Shown one piece after another: positions 16,115 through 23,860 of a stretch of 64,000 nt of DNA. Location: NCBI RefSeq assembly GCF_000226975.2, contig NZ_CP019285.1:2914001-2978000 (forward strand), read 5' to 3'. Each line of letters begins with the position of its first letter. Within the stretch, counting starts at the first letter, position 1. The notes beneath the pieces are model-generated. The model was given only the letters and a program-made list of their open reading frames with translations, was not told the DNA's origin and did not search any database. Origin of the DNA: Halobiforma lacisalsi AJ5. Its GTDB lineage: Archaea > Halobacteriota > Halobacteria > Halobacteriales > Natrialbaceae. A program made the position numbers and the translations under genes.

Positions 16115-16742
16115 TCACACCGTGATGATGGTGCTTCCCGGATTGTCTCCGCGTTCATAGTTGGTGATGGCGACCACGAGGCGCAGACAGAGTGCGAGGA
16201 ACACCTGCGCTCGTGCGTGGACGCGGCCTCGGGCGTGCGTTCGCCCGAGGCCGCAGTCCTTGACTGATTCGTTGGTTCGTTCAACCCCCGTACGGCGGTT
16301 GTACGTCTCATCCAACGTGGATTGCTTCAGTTGAACGTCTTCGCTGTGTTCGTCGATGCGGTCTTCGACTCTGTACTCGATATCTTTCGGCTCGTCGGTG
16401 TTTCGCGCGTTGTACGGAGCGACTGGCACGACCCCTGCGGCCAGCAGGTGGTCGTGCCAGTCGAGCGTGTCGTAGGCGCTGTCTCCAAGCATCCAGATCG
16501 GTGTGGAGACGGCGAGCGCGTCACGCGTGACGCGCATCGCCGTCTCCTCTGGCGCTTGCTTACTCTCTGTGAACTCCGCCGCAATCGGGATCTTTTGTCC
16601 GGTCGAGACGATCGTACAGCCGTAGCCGTGGTAGTACTCGTCGTCGGTTGGATCGTAGCACTTCGACGCGTCTTGATCGGCAGGCATCGCCCTCACGTCA
16701 GTTGAATCGATGCAGTAAGTCAAGTCGAGCAGGCCGCGGCGG
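16115..16742 (-). pseudogene. ISH11-like transposase, 3' part
   Basis: Encodes the catalytic half of the transposase (from LLDLTYCIDSTD to the C-terminus), including all three DDE residues. It is separated from its 5' part by the IS630 fragment and would need a new start, for example at 16723. Identical in protein to the intact copy over this span. Confidence 0.85.
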
Positions 16743-17180
16743 AGCGACCGCTGGTTCGAATCGATGAACCAGCGGTCGGCTTCTATGCACTCAACGGCGA
16801 GAGCATCGTCTCATTCCCGGAAGATCAGACGAAAGAACGAATCTGCGACTGTCTCGAAAGGATACGCGAGCAGAATCCCGGCAAGCGGATTCTGCTCGTC
16901 TTGGACAATCTCTTCTCGCACACGTGCGAATACACGCGTAAGCGAGCGTCCCAACTCGGTATCGATCTCGTATTCTTGCCGGTTGGATCGCCAGACCTCA
17001 ACCCAATCGAATCGGTCTGGAAGAGTTTGAAGTGGGAAATATCTCCGCTAATCGTCGAGAGCGCGGAAGAGTTCCGCGCTCTCGTCAGTACTGTCTTCGA
17101 GAGATTGACTGCTCGTGTGAGCTTCGCTGGCAACTGGATCAAGCAGTTCCTCGACTTGCAAAAGTTATCTTGAGTACTAG
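16743..17180 (+). mobile_element. one-ended IS630-family fragment
   Basis: The plus-strand frame up to the stop at 17171-17173 encodes the C-terminal part of an IS630-type transposase: RILLVLDNLFSHTCEYTRKR, then LPVGSPDLNPIESVWKSLKW (second Asp and Glu of the DDE triad). The first catalytic Asp and N-terminus are absent. The right end TAGTACTCAAGATAACTTTT (read on the minus strand from 17180) looks like a genuine element end. The left junction at 16743 has no matching inverted repeat. Two or three G residues are shared at both junctions; ISH11-like sequence is otherwise uninterrupted. Confidence 0.75.
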
Positions 17181-17546
17181 GGCGGCCTGCTCGACGAGTC
17201 GGCCAAAGACCTCGTCAACGACGTGTTCGAGGTCGGTGAGAAAGCGATCGACCGCGTCTCTGGACGGCGGTCGATCGAACCCACAGCTGAGCCAAACAAC
17301 CGTGTTCCGAAGCTCTCGCTCAACCGGACGAATCCCGTAGATGTCCTTGTAGTAGCAGTGGAGGAAGCCACGCATCAACTCTGGTGGTTCATGCTCTCGT
17401 GTTCGCCCCGTCTGCGCCGGGGCGAACACGTCGAACTCTTCGAGAAACTCGAAGGAGAGGTGCTCGAACAACGCTAGCGTCTCGGTCTCCGCGACATTGA
17501 AGAACGACTCTACCGAAGGATCATCTTGCAGGGTCGCTGAGGCCAT
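17181..17546 (-). pseudogene. ISH11-like transposase, 5' part
   Basis: Encodes about the first 122 residues (MASATLQDDPSVESFF to RLVEQAA), identical to the intact copy, then runs into the IS630 fragment. It lacks every catalytic acid. It is the N-terminal DNA-binding part of a broken transposase. Confidence 0.85.
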
Positions 17547-17860
17547 ACCATCTCAGCATTCACCCTGCTCTTTGGTGTGGTAATCGTTCTATGACACCCT
17601 CCTATTCGGTAGTCCACTGACTGGTTACTGGCGAAAGGTGGGGGTACTGTCGTTGCTGACCATCATAGTACCACCCTCCAGTGACAGCTGTTGTCTACCG
17701 GTGGAGCAAGACTTTCTGTCCCTGAATGTGACCGCCGAGGACCACTCGAGAGACACCTACAGCTACCGATACCACGTTACCACCCGCATATCGCTTGGAA
17801 CTGGAGTCGTCCTACAGAGAGGTACCTCTCTCGAGGAGTGAGTTTCCGGCGTGGACAGCG

Positions 17861-18754
17861 CTATCCGTGGACGTCATCTGTCTCTGGATGCTCTCTATTT
17901 GGTCCTCCTTCACCGGGAAGTTCAGCATCAACGGGGATCACCAACCGCCGCTCGGTGTACTCGAGGCCGTTCTTGCGCTCCTGTCGTCGTCGGACGGCTA
18001 ACCGGTTCTTCGAGAGATCTAACATCGCGTCGATCACTCTCGAGACCAACTTCTTCGCGTAGCTCTCGCTGATGCCGGTCTCCTGTCGGCGAATCCAGTG
18101 TTTGAGATCACTGGCTTTGACGTACTCGTCGATATCCTTGCACCCACTCTCCCACGGGTTGTCTCCAACGCTCGAGTCAGTTCGTGCCTGCCAGAGTTTT
18201 GCGGCTAACCGTGTCGGGAGGGCGTTCGCCGCCGAGCGGCGCATTTCCTCGTCCATGCGCGCGAGCTGCTGGATCGGAAGGAGGTCGCCGTAGGCAAGCG
18301 AGACGTTGCCGCCACGTTCGAGCGGATCCACACTTTCGGGTAGGCGGTAGTAGGCCTGTCCGTCGGCTTTCGTGATGCGCTCGAGGCGACCATCCACGAC
18401 GTCGACGGCGTGTTCGTCGATCGTCTCGACGCGGAGATGCGCGCCTTTCTCGAGTTCGCGGCTCTGGAGTTCCGCGATGCGTGCTTTGTTCGCGTTGGCT
18501 TTCTTCAGGGCTGCCTTGGCCAAGCTCTCGAGGCGTGTGGTTTCGGACTCGAGGTCGTCGACGCGGTCCTCGAGTTCGCTAGTTCGCTCCTGGAGGTGAT
18601 CCCGATCCGCTTCGAGTTGCTCGATGCGTTCGTCTTTACGCTCGAGATCCGTCTCGAGTCGGTCGATCCGGTCGCGAAGCTGCTGGAACTCCGCGGCAAG
18701 CTCGGTCGTGGTTTCGGTCGGTGCATCTGCTGTTGGAGTCGTGTTCGACGACAT
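17861..18754 (-). CDS. coiled-coil plus winged-helix-like protein
   Basis: 297 residues. Residues about 20-110 form a heptad-rich coiled coil (ELAAEFQQLRDRIDRLETDL and following). A conserved middle region (about 115-200) precedes a helical C-terminal domain (DIDEYVKASDLKHWIRRQET, then SYAKKLVSRVIDAMLDLSKN) that may bind DNA. I start at the ATG giving MSSNTTPTADAP (18754). It lies 194 bp downstream of the nuclease-like gene and may share its transcript. Such proteins occur on haloarchaeal mobile elements; function unknown. Confidence 0.7.
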   Translation of the reverse strand: MSSNTTPTADAPTETTTELAAEFQQLRDRIDRLETDLERKDERIEQLEADRDHLQERTSELEDRVDDLESETTRLESLAKAALKKANANKARIAELQSRELEKGAHLRVETIDEHAVDVVDGRLERITKADGQAYYRLPESVDPLERGGNVSLAYGDLLPIQQLARMDEEMRRSAANALPTRLAAKLWQARTDSSVGDNPWESGCKDIDEYVKASDLKHWIRRQETGISESYAKKLVSRVIDAMLDLSKNRLAVRRRQERKNGLEYTERRLVIPVDAELPGEGGPNREHPETDDVHG

Positions 18755-18948
18755 TGGAATGCGTAGCGATAGCTCTCGAGAGGGTTGTTCACGAGCGATA
18801 CGGTCCGAAAGCAACGGTGGCCCGGCAACCGACAGCCTGAACACTCGCTGGGGTGACCGGTCCCTAGCTCACAGAGAACGGGAGTCGCTCCGAGTGAGAG
18901 ACGGCCGAAATCGGTGCCGAGTTACCGGATTGGGGAATGTGGCCTCCG

Positions 18949-19554
18949 TTACTCACCTCCGCCGGTGTTCTCTTCACCTTCGTCGTCCTCGATCGGCCGA
19001 TACTCGTGAGTCCGTCCGGAGGGCTCGTATCCCGGTACGTAGGTGAACTGGGAGTTCGGCTTGTCGTGAAACACGAAGGGAAGACGGCCCCGCTGTTCGC
19101 GGCCGGTCATCCGATACCGATACTCGAAGAGATCGTCCGAAGGTCCCAGCGCGTTCGGGGCTGGCAGATCGCCACGATGCAGGTCCTCGAGAGTGAGCAC
19201 ACGGACTTCCCACTTGCGGGCGATTTCCTCGGCGCGCTCGGTCAGTTCGGTCGTGTGACACAGGACCGGCATCGCACCGCAGGTAAAGGCGAGCATACAG
19301 AGTCGGAAGAGTTCGTCTTCCGTGACGAGGCGGCTGTCCCAGTCTTTGCACTCGGCGAGCAGCCAGTCGGTGGGCCGATCCCGTTTCTCCTTGCGCTGAG
19401 CGGCGACGTCGATCTCGAGGCCATACACGGAGACCCGCGTTGCGGCGCTGTAGCCCCACCGACGCATCGCCTGTTCGAGCTGGTATTCGAGCCAGCGCCC
19501 GTCGCCGTTCCCTCGTCCCTCCGTTTCCTCGCGCGGCGGGCCGTCGCTACTCAT
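18949..19554 (-). CDS. PD-(D/E)XK (Mrr/RecB-like) nuclease-like protein
   Basis: 201 residues. The core shows a helix (RWLEYQLEQAMRRWGYSAAT), then D49 (GLEIDVAA), then E68-x-K70 (LLAECKDWD), then a helix and a strand (GAMPVLCH): the D...ExK layout of restriction-endonuclease-like folds. The C-terminal 60 residues are acidic and variable. Its start overlaps the stop of the upstream gene by 8 bp, so translation is probably coupled. It is the only member of this operon with a predicted catalytic site; DNA is the likely substrate. Confidence 0.75.
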   Translation of the reverse strand: MSSDGPPREETEGRGNGDGRWLEYQLEQAMRRWGYSAATRVSVYGLEIDVAAQRKEKRDRPTDWLLAECKDWDSRLVTEDELFRLCMLAFTCGAMPVLCHTTELTERAEEIARKWEVRVLTLEDLHRGDLPAPNALGPSDDLFEYRYRMTGREQRGRLPFVFHDKPNSQFTYVPGYEPSGRTHEYRPIEDDEGEENTGGGE

Positions 19555-20569
19555 CGGCGACACCCCCCGTTGCTGGGTCGTCGGCGGCTCCGGCAGCGTC
19601 GGTCAGCAGCGCGCGAAGCTCCTCGAGTTCGGTGCGCGCACGGTCGAACGTGAGATGCACCTGCCGGCGCTCGAGGCTGCCGGTTTCCCGTTTCGACGTC
19701 GTGTGCAGGGCCTCGAGTCGCTCCTCGAGGTGAGCGAGGATCTCGGCGTACGTCTCCCACTCGGTATCGCCCTCCGCAGCGGTGGGGGACCACTCGTCGG
19801 TTCGTGGCGGATCCAACAGCGTCCGTCGCGCTCGCAAGAGCGCCTCCTGGAGCGTGTGCAAGCGACGTCTGACCGTCGTTCGGGCGTCCGCGGACAGCGC
19901 CGCGTCGTCGTCGACCGTGTCTGTGATCGCCTGGACCGTGTGGATCGTCGGCTCGAGGTCCGTGTAGTCTCCGTCGGGTGGCGTCCCCGTCGGCTCGATG
20001 GCGTCGGCGGTTTCCTCGCCCGTGCGGGTGTCGAGGATCTCGTACTTGCGGTGTGGACCGGCCCGCGGACGAACCATGATCGGCTCGTCGGCGACGGTCT
20101 CCGGAATCCTCGTGATGTGGGCGAGCAGGCGCGGATCGGTCTCCTCGAGTCCCGGTTCCGGAATCCGGAGCTCACGTCTCCCCTGGCCGTCCTCGACCAA
20201 AAGGAAGCCAGTGTAGCCCACCAGATACGACGGGATGTCGAATCCGTCGTCGGTGAGCTCGACTTCCTCGACAGGGAACTCGAGCGTAGTGAGATCGGTG
20301 AGCCGGCCGAGACTGCAGGTCCCCGCGGTCGTGACCTCCGAGACGGTGAGTTCGCTGTGATCGGCCGCCGGCACGAGTGCGAGCGTTCGCTCGTCGGTTT
20401 CGATTTGTCTGTAGGCCGTCCTGGGTTCGTAGTCGGTGATGATGCCTGTCGTCGTGGTTTTGTCTGTGTCGGTTGTGGGATCCCAGGTGAGTTCGATGCG
20501 TGCTCCGGGTGGCAGCGTTCGAAGCTGACTCAGCAGGGCCTGTGGGGTCGGCTCCGTCTCGTCCGTCAT
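19547..20569 (-). CDS. operon paralogue B, unknown function
   Basis: 340 residues from ATG 20569, which overlaps the previous stop as ATGA. It is colinear with the protein encoded immediately upstream. Both contain a beta-rich first half with VGYTGFLLVEDGQGRR (VGYTGILTIEDRYGRR in the sibling) followed by RIPEPGLEETDPRLLAHI (RIPAPGLEDHDDRLLARI). The second half is helical with predicted coiled coil (about 220-330). No catalytic motif is visible. Adjacent duplication and retention suggest a heteromeric complex with the downstream nuclease; that is inference. Confidence 0.72.
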   Translation of the reverse strand: MTDETEPTPQALLSQLRTLPPGARIELTWDPTTDTDKTTTTGIITDYEPRTAYRQIETDERTLALVPAADHSELTVSEVTTAGTCSLGRLTDLTTLEFPVEEVELTDDGFDIPSYLVGYTGFLLVEDGQGRRELRIPEPGLEETDPRLLAHITRIPETVADEPIMVRPRAGPHRKYEILDTRTGEETADAIEPTGTPPDGDYTDLEPTIHTVQAITDTVDDDAALSADARTTVRRRLHTLQEALLRARRTLLDPPRTDEWSPTAAEGDTEWETYAEILAHLEERLEALHTTSKRETGSLERRQVHLTFDRARTELEELRALLTDAAGAADDPATGGVADE

Positions 20570-21642
20570 CGATCGACACCTCCGGCAGTCGACGGGGCCT
20601 TCGAACGGTCGGACGGGACACACAGCAGCCTCCGGATCGCGTTGGTTTGACTGCGACACCACAGCAACCGTTCCCCGAGACGGGCGTCCGCGTCCGCCGA
20701 GAGTTCCGGAACTCGAGCACGCCGTTCGTAGAGGTGACGAACGACGTCGTCGATCCGATCGAGGAGGGGCTCGTACCCTGTTCCCGAGGGCATCTCGAGT
20801 TCCGGATCGACCGGAACCGTCGTCTCGAACAGCCGCTGCTGGAGCGTGACGGTCGTCGACCGGAGCGCGTTCACGTGATGGCGAAGCTGGGATCGAGTCC
20901 GACACTCAAGGGCTGGATCGGTGCTGCTCCGCCGGGAGAGTTCCAGCACGAGTCGCCCGAGTTCCGCGAGAACGGGCTCGAGGTCGTCGGCGTCGAGCGC
21001 CCGCGGCGGTGTGTGTCGGCAGGGAATCTCGAAGTCGAGAGCCGGATCGGGGTCGCGGTCGAGATCGGTCGTCCTCTCGGTCGAAGCGGTGGTCCGATCG
21101 TCGACGAGTTCGTACGTGCGATGCAGGTCGCCGGCTGTGACCGTCACTTCGAGGGCGTCGTAGGACGGCGCAAGCGACCGGCCGGCGATGCGGGCCAGCA
21201 GTCGATCGTCGTGGTCTTCGAGGCCTGGGGCAGGAATCCGTCGGTACCGTCGACCGTATCGATCCTCGATCGTCAGGATGCCGGTATAACCGACGAGGTC
21301 GTCCGGGACGACGACGCCGGCGTCGGTGATTCGGAGCCGGTCGCTCGGACGCGACCTGAACTCGACGGCACGAAGCACGCCGAGTCGGGTCACTGCCGTT
21401 TCGGAGACCGACGCGACTTCGATCTCCGAATTCGTGAGCGTGAGCTGCAGGAGATCCGGTCGCCGATCCGGCTCGAGCTGGCAAACGCCGGCCGTTCGAT
21501 CGACGTCGGTGACGGTCCCGCGAGTGGTCGTGGTGAGGTCGGCGTCGTTCTGCCAGCGAAGCCACACGCGCGTCGAGGGCGTGGCTGCGGTGATCGCGTT
21601 GATCAGGTCGACGGACTCCGCGGTCGACGACTTACTCGTCAT
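20566..21642 (-). CDS. operon paralogue A, unknown function
   Basis: 358 residues, starting MTSKSSTAESVD at 21642 and overlapping the upstream gene by about 11 bp. Same architecture as paralogue B: a beta-rich half (TTTTRGTVTDVDRTAG; DDLVGYTGILTIEDRYGRR) and a helical half (LEPVLAELGRLVLELSRR; LQQRLFETTV). Sequence between the shared motifs differs strongly, so the duplication is old. No enzyme signature is seen. Confidence 0.72.
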   Translation of the reverse strand: MTSKSSTAESVDLINAITAATPSTRVWLRWQNDADLTTTTRGTVTDVDRTAGVCQLEPDRRPDLLQLTLTNSEIEVASVSETAVTRLGVLRAVEFRSRPSDRLRITDAGVVVPDDLVGYTGILTIEDRYGRRYRRIPAPGLEDHDDRLLARIAGRSLAPSYDALEVTVTAGDLHRTYELVDDRTTASTERTTDLDRDPDPALDFEIPCRHTPPRALDADDLEPVLAELGRLVLELSRRSSTDPALECRTRSQLRHHVNALRSTTVTLQQRLFETTVPVDPELEMPSGTGYEPLLDRIDDVVRHLYERRARVPELSADADARLGERLLWCRSQTNAIRRLLCVPSDRSKAPSTAGGVDR

Positions 21643-22102
21643 CGTCCGCACCTCGCTCGTCGATCGATTTGCGGTCGAACGCGATCGGATCCGGCCCGAG
21701 ATGGGTTACCTGTCCGTTGCCGCGGCGAGTGAGCATCGCCACTCCACCGTCGCTGACGGTCCCGTCGTCCGTCTGGCGACGGAAGGTCAGCAGGAGGGGA
21801 TCGACCTGTGCGCGAACCTCCCGGAGGCGACGCTTCGCCTCCCGCTTGGTGTCGTCGTCGAGCGCCTCGCTGGCGGCGATCTCCTGGAGAAGGTCGTGTG
21901 CCAGAGTGTCGATCCCTTCGAGGATCTCGACGTACGCGTCGTACGGTGGCTCGCACGCGGGGTCGGAGGTGGGCTCGGGGATTCGGTGGTCGTCGGCGGT
22001 TTCGAGAAGCGTCTCGAGGACGGTTTCGACGTCTTCGTCGGTGTACTGCTCGAGGGCGGCCAGCGTCTCTGCAGTCAGGGGAATGGACTTCGGTTCTTCC
22101 AT
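21632..22102 (-). CDS. first gene of nuclease operon, unknown function
   Basis: 156 residues. The N-terminus (SIPLTAETLAALEQYTDEDV, ETVLETLLETAD) looks like a short RHH or helical DNA-binding segment; the rest is a helical bundle (YVEILEGIDTLAHDLLQEIA). It is the promoter-proximal gene of a tightly overlapping minus-strand set and lies next to a duplicated operator-like sequence, so it could be the local repressor. Confidence 0.6.
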   Translation of the reverse strand: MEEPKSIPLTAETLAALEQYTDEDVETVLETLLETADDHRIPEPTSDPACEPPYDAYVEILEGIDTLAHDLLQEIAASEALDDDTKREAKRRLREVRAQVDPLLLTFRRQTDDGTVSDGGVAMLTRRGNGQVTHLGPDPIAFDRKSIDERGADDDE

Positions 22103-22107
22103 TGTTC

Positions 22108-22151
22108 TATAGTCCTATAGTTCAGCCGTAGTGTCGTATAGTCCTATAGTT
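22108..22151. promoter_or_regulatory. duplicated 15-bp operator-like repeat
   Basis: TATAGTCCTATAGTT occurs twice exactly (22108-22122 and 22137-22151), 29 bp apart start to start, between the divergent operon (start 22102) and the small gene at 22205. Each unit contains two CTATAG-like halves. The position fits repressor sites or a duplicated promoter for the nuclease operon. Confidence 0.6.
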
Positions 22152-22204
22152 GTTCGGGACTGGCGTTCAATAGGATTATACCGGTCGGCCGGTCTTGCTC
22201 GAGT

Positions 22205-22330
22205 ATGGCCGACGATATCACGACCATCCAGGTCACCGAGGAGACGTGGCGACAGCTGAACGTGCGCAAGAACCCCGGCGAGACGTTCGACGACGTGATC
22301 CAGCGCCTGCTCGAGGAGGCCGACGGCTGA
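22205..22330 (+). CDS. 41-residue antitoxin-like protein
   Basis: Begins MADDITTIQVTEETWRQLNV and ends FDDVIQRLLEEADG. A beta strand, a helix starting TEETWRQL, then a second helix is the pattern of short VapB-like/RHH antitoxin proteins common in haloarchaea. No toxin follows it on the same strand. It is divergent from the nuclease operon across the duplicated operator and may bind it. Confidence 0.6.
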   Translation: MADDITTIQVTEETWRQLNVRKNPGETFDDVIQRLLEEADG

Positions 22331-22340
22331 GAGGGATCGT

Positions 22341-22817
22341 TCAATCATCGTCGGCCGGGACCTCCGGTGAGGTGGTGAACTGCGACCGTTCGTACGGCGT
22401 TTCCGAGAGGGGTTTGATCTCCGGGAGCCCGGATCTCTGGAGTACATTGGTGAGTTCGTCTGTAGTGATCGACTTCCAGGTCCGGTGCTGGTCGGTGTAC
22501 TGTCGGAGATCACCGTCGACGGAGGCGACGACGTCGGGTGAGGTGGTACCGAACGCGAGGACGACGGGGTCGTCAGTGGTCCACGTGTTCTGGATGTGAG
22601 TTGTGAGGGTCTCGAGTGTCGGCGGTGTCGTTGGTGTGTCGAGGGTCGTGGTCGTCTCGATGGTTGGGGTGTCGGTCGGTTCGGAGCCGGTGACGCGCCA
22701 CTCGCGGCCGGTCCAGACCGACTCGATGCGGTGCCAAGTGTCGTCCCCGCGCTTGAATGTGTATCGTCGTGGCGGGCCGTGGGTCGGTCGCCACTGGAGG
22801 GTGAGGCGGTCGGTCAT
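22341..22817 (-). CDS. hypothetical protein, Thr-rich
   Basis: 158 residues; it starts inside the 3' end of the upstream winged-helix gene (4-bp overlap). The N-terminal part (LQWRPTHGPPRRYTFKRGDD) has a beta pattern, and the middle is a Thr/Pro-rich linker. No known domain recognised. Probably made together with the regulator-like protein upstream. Confidence 0.55.
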   Translation of the reverse strand: MTDRLTLQWRPTHGPPRRYTFKRGDDTWHRIESVWTGREWRVTGSEPTDTPTIETTTTLDTPTTPPTLETLTTHIQNTWTTDDPVVLAFGTTSPDVVASVDGDLRQYTDQHRTWKSITTDELTNVLQRSGLPEIKPLSETPYERSQFTTSPEVPADDD

Positions 22818-23266
22818 CGGCGGATCACCTCCTCGAGTCTGGTATAGAGTTGTTCGAGATCGCCTGGGATGATTGGGCGCTCGAGATGGAGGACGAGCTG
22901 GTCGGTGTAGCAGGTGGTGACGAGATACTGTGTATACGCCTCAAGGAGGTGCCGTCCCTGCTGGGTTAGGTAGTACGTCTGATTTTTGGATTCGATTACG
23001 TCGTCCGCATGGAGATCGTTGAGAGACTGCTGGATATGGTTATTGAGAAGTTCGTCGTATTGATTCTCGAGGCTTGTCTTGATAGTCGGTTGGTCTGGGC
23101 AGTGGGTCGTCTTCTCGAGTGATGCGACCGTTGCGAGGAGATCGCGTTGTAGTCCAGAGAGGGCTGTCCAGGCTGTATTGGTTGATGTTGGGGCCTGGTT
23201 GGTGATTATGGGCGATGCATCTGTCTGGTCGGGGCATTCAAGGCCCCGTGAATCGTTTTCGAACAT
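22814..23266 (-). CDS. winged-helix regulator-like protein
   Basis: 150 residues from ATG 23266 (product MFENDSRG). Residues about 35-120 read as helices followed by a wing (LQRDLLATVASLEKTTH; HIQQSLNDLHADDVIESKNQ; TYYLTQQGRHLLEAYTQYL), similar to PadR/PhiH1-type proteins. The C-terminal LERPIIPGDLEQLYTRLEEV may be a dimerisation helix. It lies divergent from another winged-helix gene at 23497. The upstream GTG-initiated extension is less likely. Confidence 0.6.
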   Translation of the reverse strand: MFENDSRGLECPDQTDASPIITNQAPTSTNTAWTALSGLQRDLLATVASLEKTTHCPDQPTIKTSLENQYDELLNNHIQQSLNDLHADDVIESKNQTYYLTQQGRHLLEAYTQYLVTTCYTDQLVLHLERPIIPGDLEQLYTRLEEVIRR

Positions 23267-23496
23267 GCTTCCGTAGCGTAGGTACGGGAGCCACGATGGA
23301 TCCGGTGTCACAGCACCGGGTCCCGTTACGTTCCTCCTAGCCCCATATGATCGGGGACATGAGTCTCCCGTTAACTGATTATTCAGTAGGATCCCTAATA
23401 AATCTTCTCACCTATTAGTGATCTTGCGATCAGCTATTGTTGATTAGCATTTCGTGTATCGATACCTGTATGAATTGGCCCAGATGTATTGGGACT

Positions 23497-23772
23497 ATGC
23501 GTCAACCCGATAGTTGGATGCAGTTGCCAACAGATGAAAGAATACTCGAGGCACTGCATTCATCGGGTATGGTCCTCTCTCCGGCTGTGATTAGCAAGAA
23601 TATCGATCGGAGCAGAGAAGAGGTGACTAGACGTCTTTCTGTTCTTGTCGAGTACGGGCTTGTCACACGAGTCGAACGCGGGTATTACGAAATTTCTAAA
23701 TTTGGTGAACAGTATCTCGAAGGGAACCTCAATGCTAGTGAGTTGGATCCCGACGACGATTTAGAGCAGTAA
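23497..23772 (+). CDS. PhiH1-repressor-like winged-helix protein
   Basis: 91 residues. TDERILEALHSSGMVLSPAV, ISKNIDRSREEVTRRLSVLV, EYGLVTRVERGYYEISKFGE make a textbook winged helix of the family that includes the phage PhiH1 repressor. I chose ATG 23497 (MRQPDSWMQLPTDERI), the usual family start; the longer frame adds Cys/Met-rich sequence. Target genes unknown. Confidence 0.75.
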   Translation: MRQPDSWMQLPTDERILEALHSSGMVLSPAVISKNIDRSREEVTRRLSVLVEYGLVTRVERGYYEISKFGEQYLEGNLNASELDPDDDLEQ

Positions 23773-23860
23773 ATCCAGGTTTTGTCTAATAGATAGTGCC
23801 TCTGAGAAGGTGTAGCTCAGAGCGAAAACGTGATGAACCCGTGGCCGCACCTGATGGGCA

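Larger units (their letters stand above)
16094..17601 (-). mobile_element. ISH11-like element, interrupted
   Basis: Same terminal repeats as the 1682-2750 element (GAGGGTGTCATAGAAC at 16094, complement ending 17601), opposite orientation. The flanking direct repeat is CTATTC (16088-16093 and 17602-17607), so this is an independent insertion. A roughly 438-bp IS630-derived segment (16743-17180) interrupts it at the transposase centre. The two halves of the transposase are otherwise identical in protein sequence to the intact copy, so the insertion is recent. Confidence 0.9.

Noticed and set aside
16094-17601. Deliberate fusion of two transposases
   Set aside because: The IS630 reading frame is on the opposite strand to the ISH11-like gene, and both are incomplete; simple insertion explains it.
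20500-21732. 410-codon plus-strand frame opposite the operon paralogues
   Set aside because: It is antisense to two genes that have clear paralogy and acidic composition; GC-rich haloarchaeal genes commonly give long antisense frames.
22108-22151. Start of a CRISPR array
   Set aside because: Only two 15-bp repeats with a 14-bp gap in a promoter region; no further units and no cas genes.
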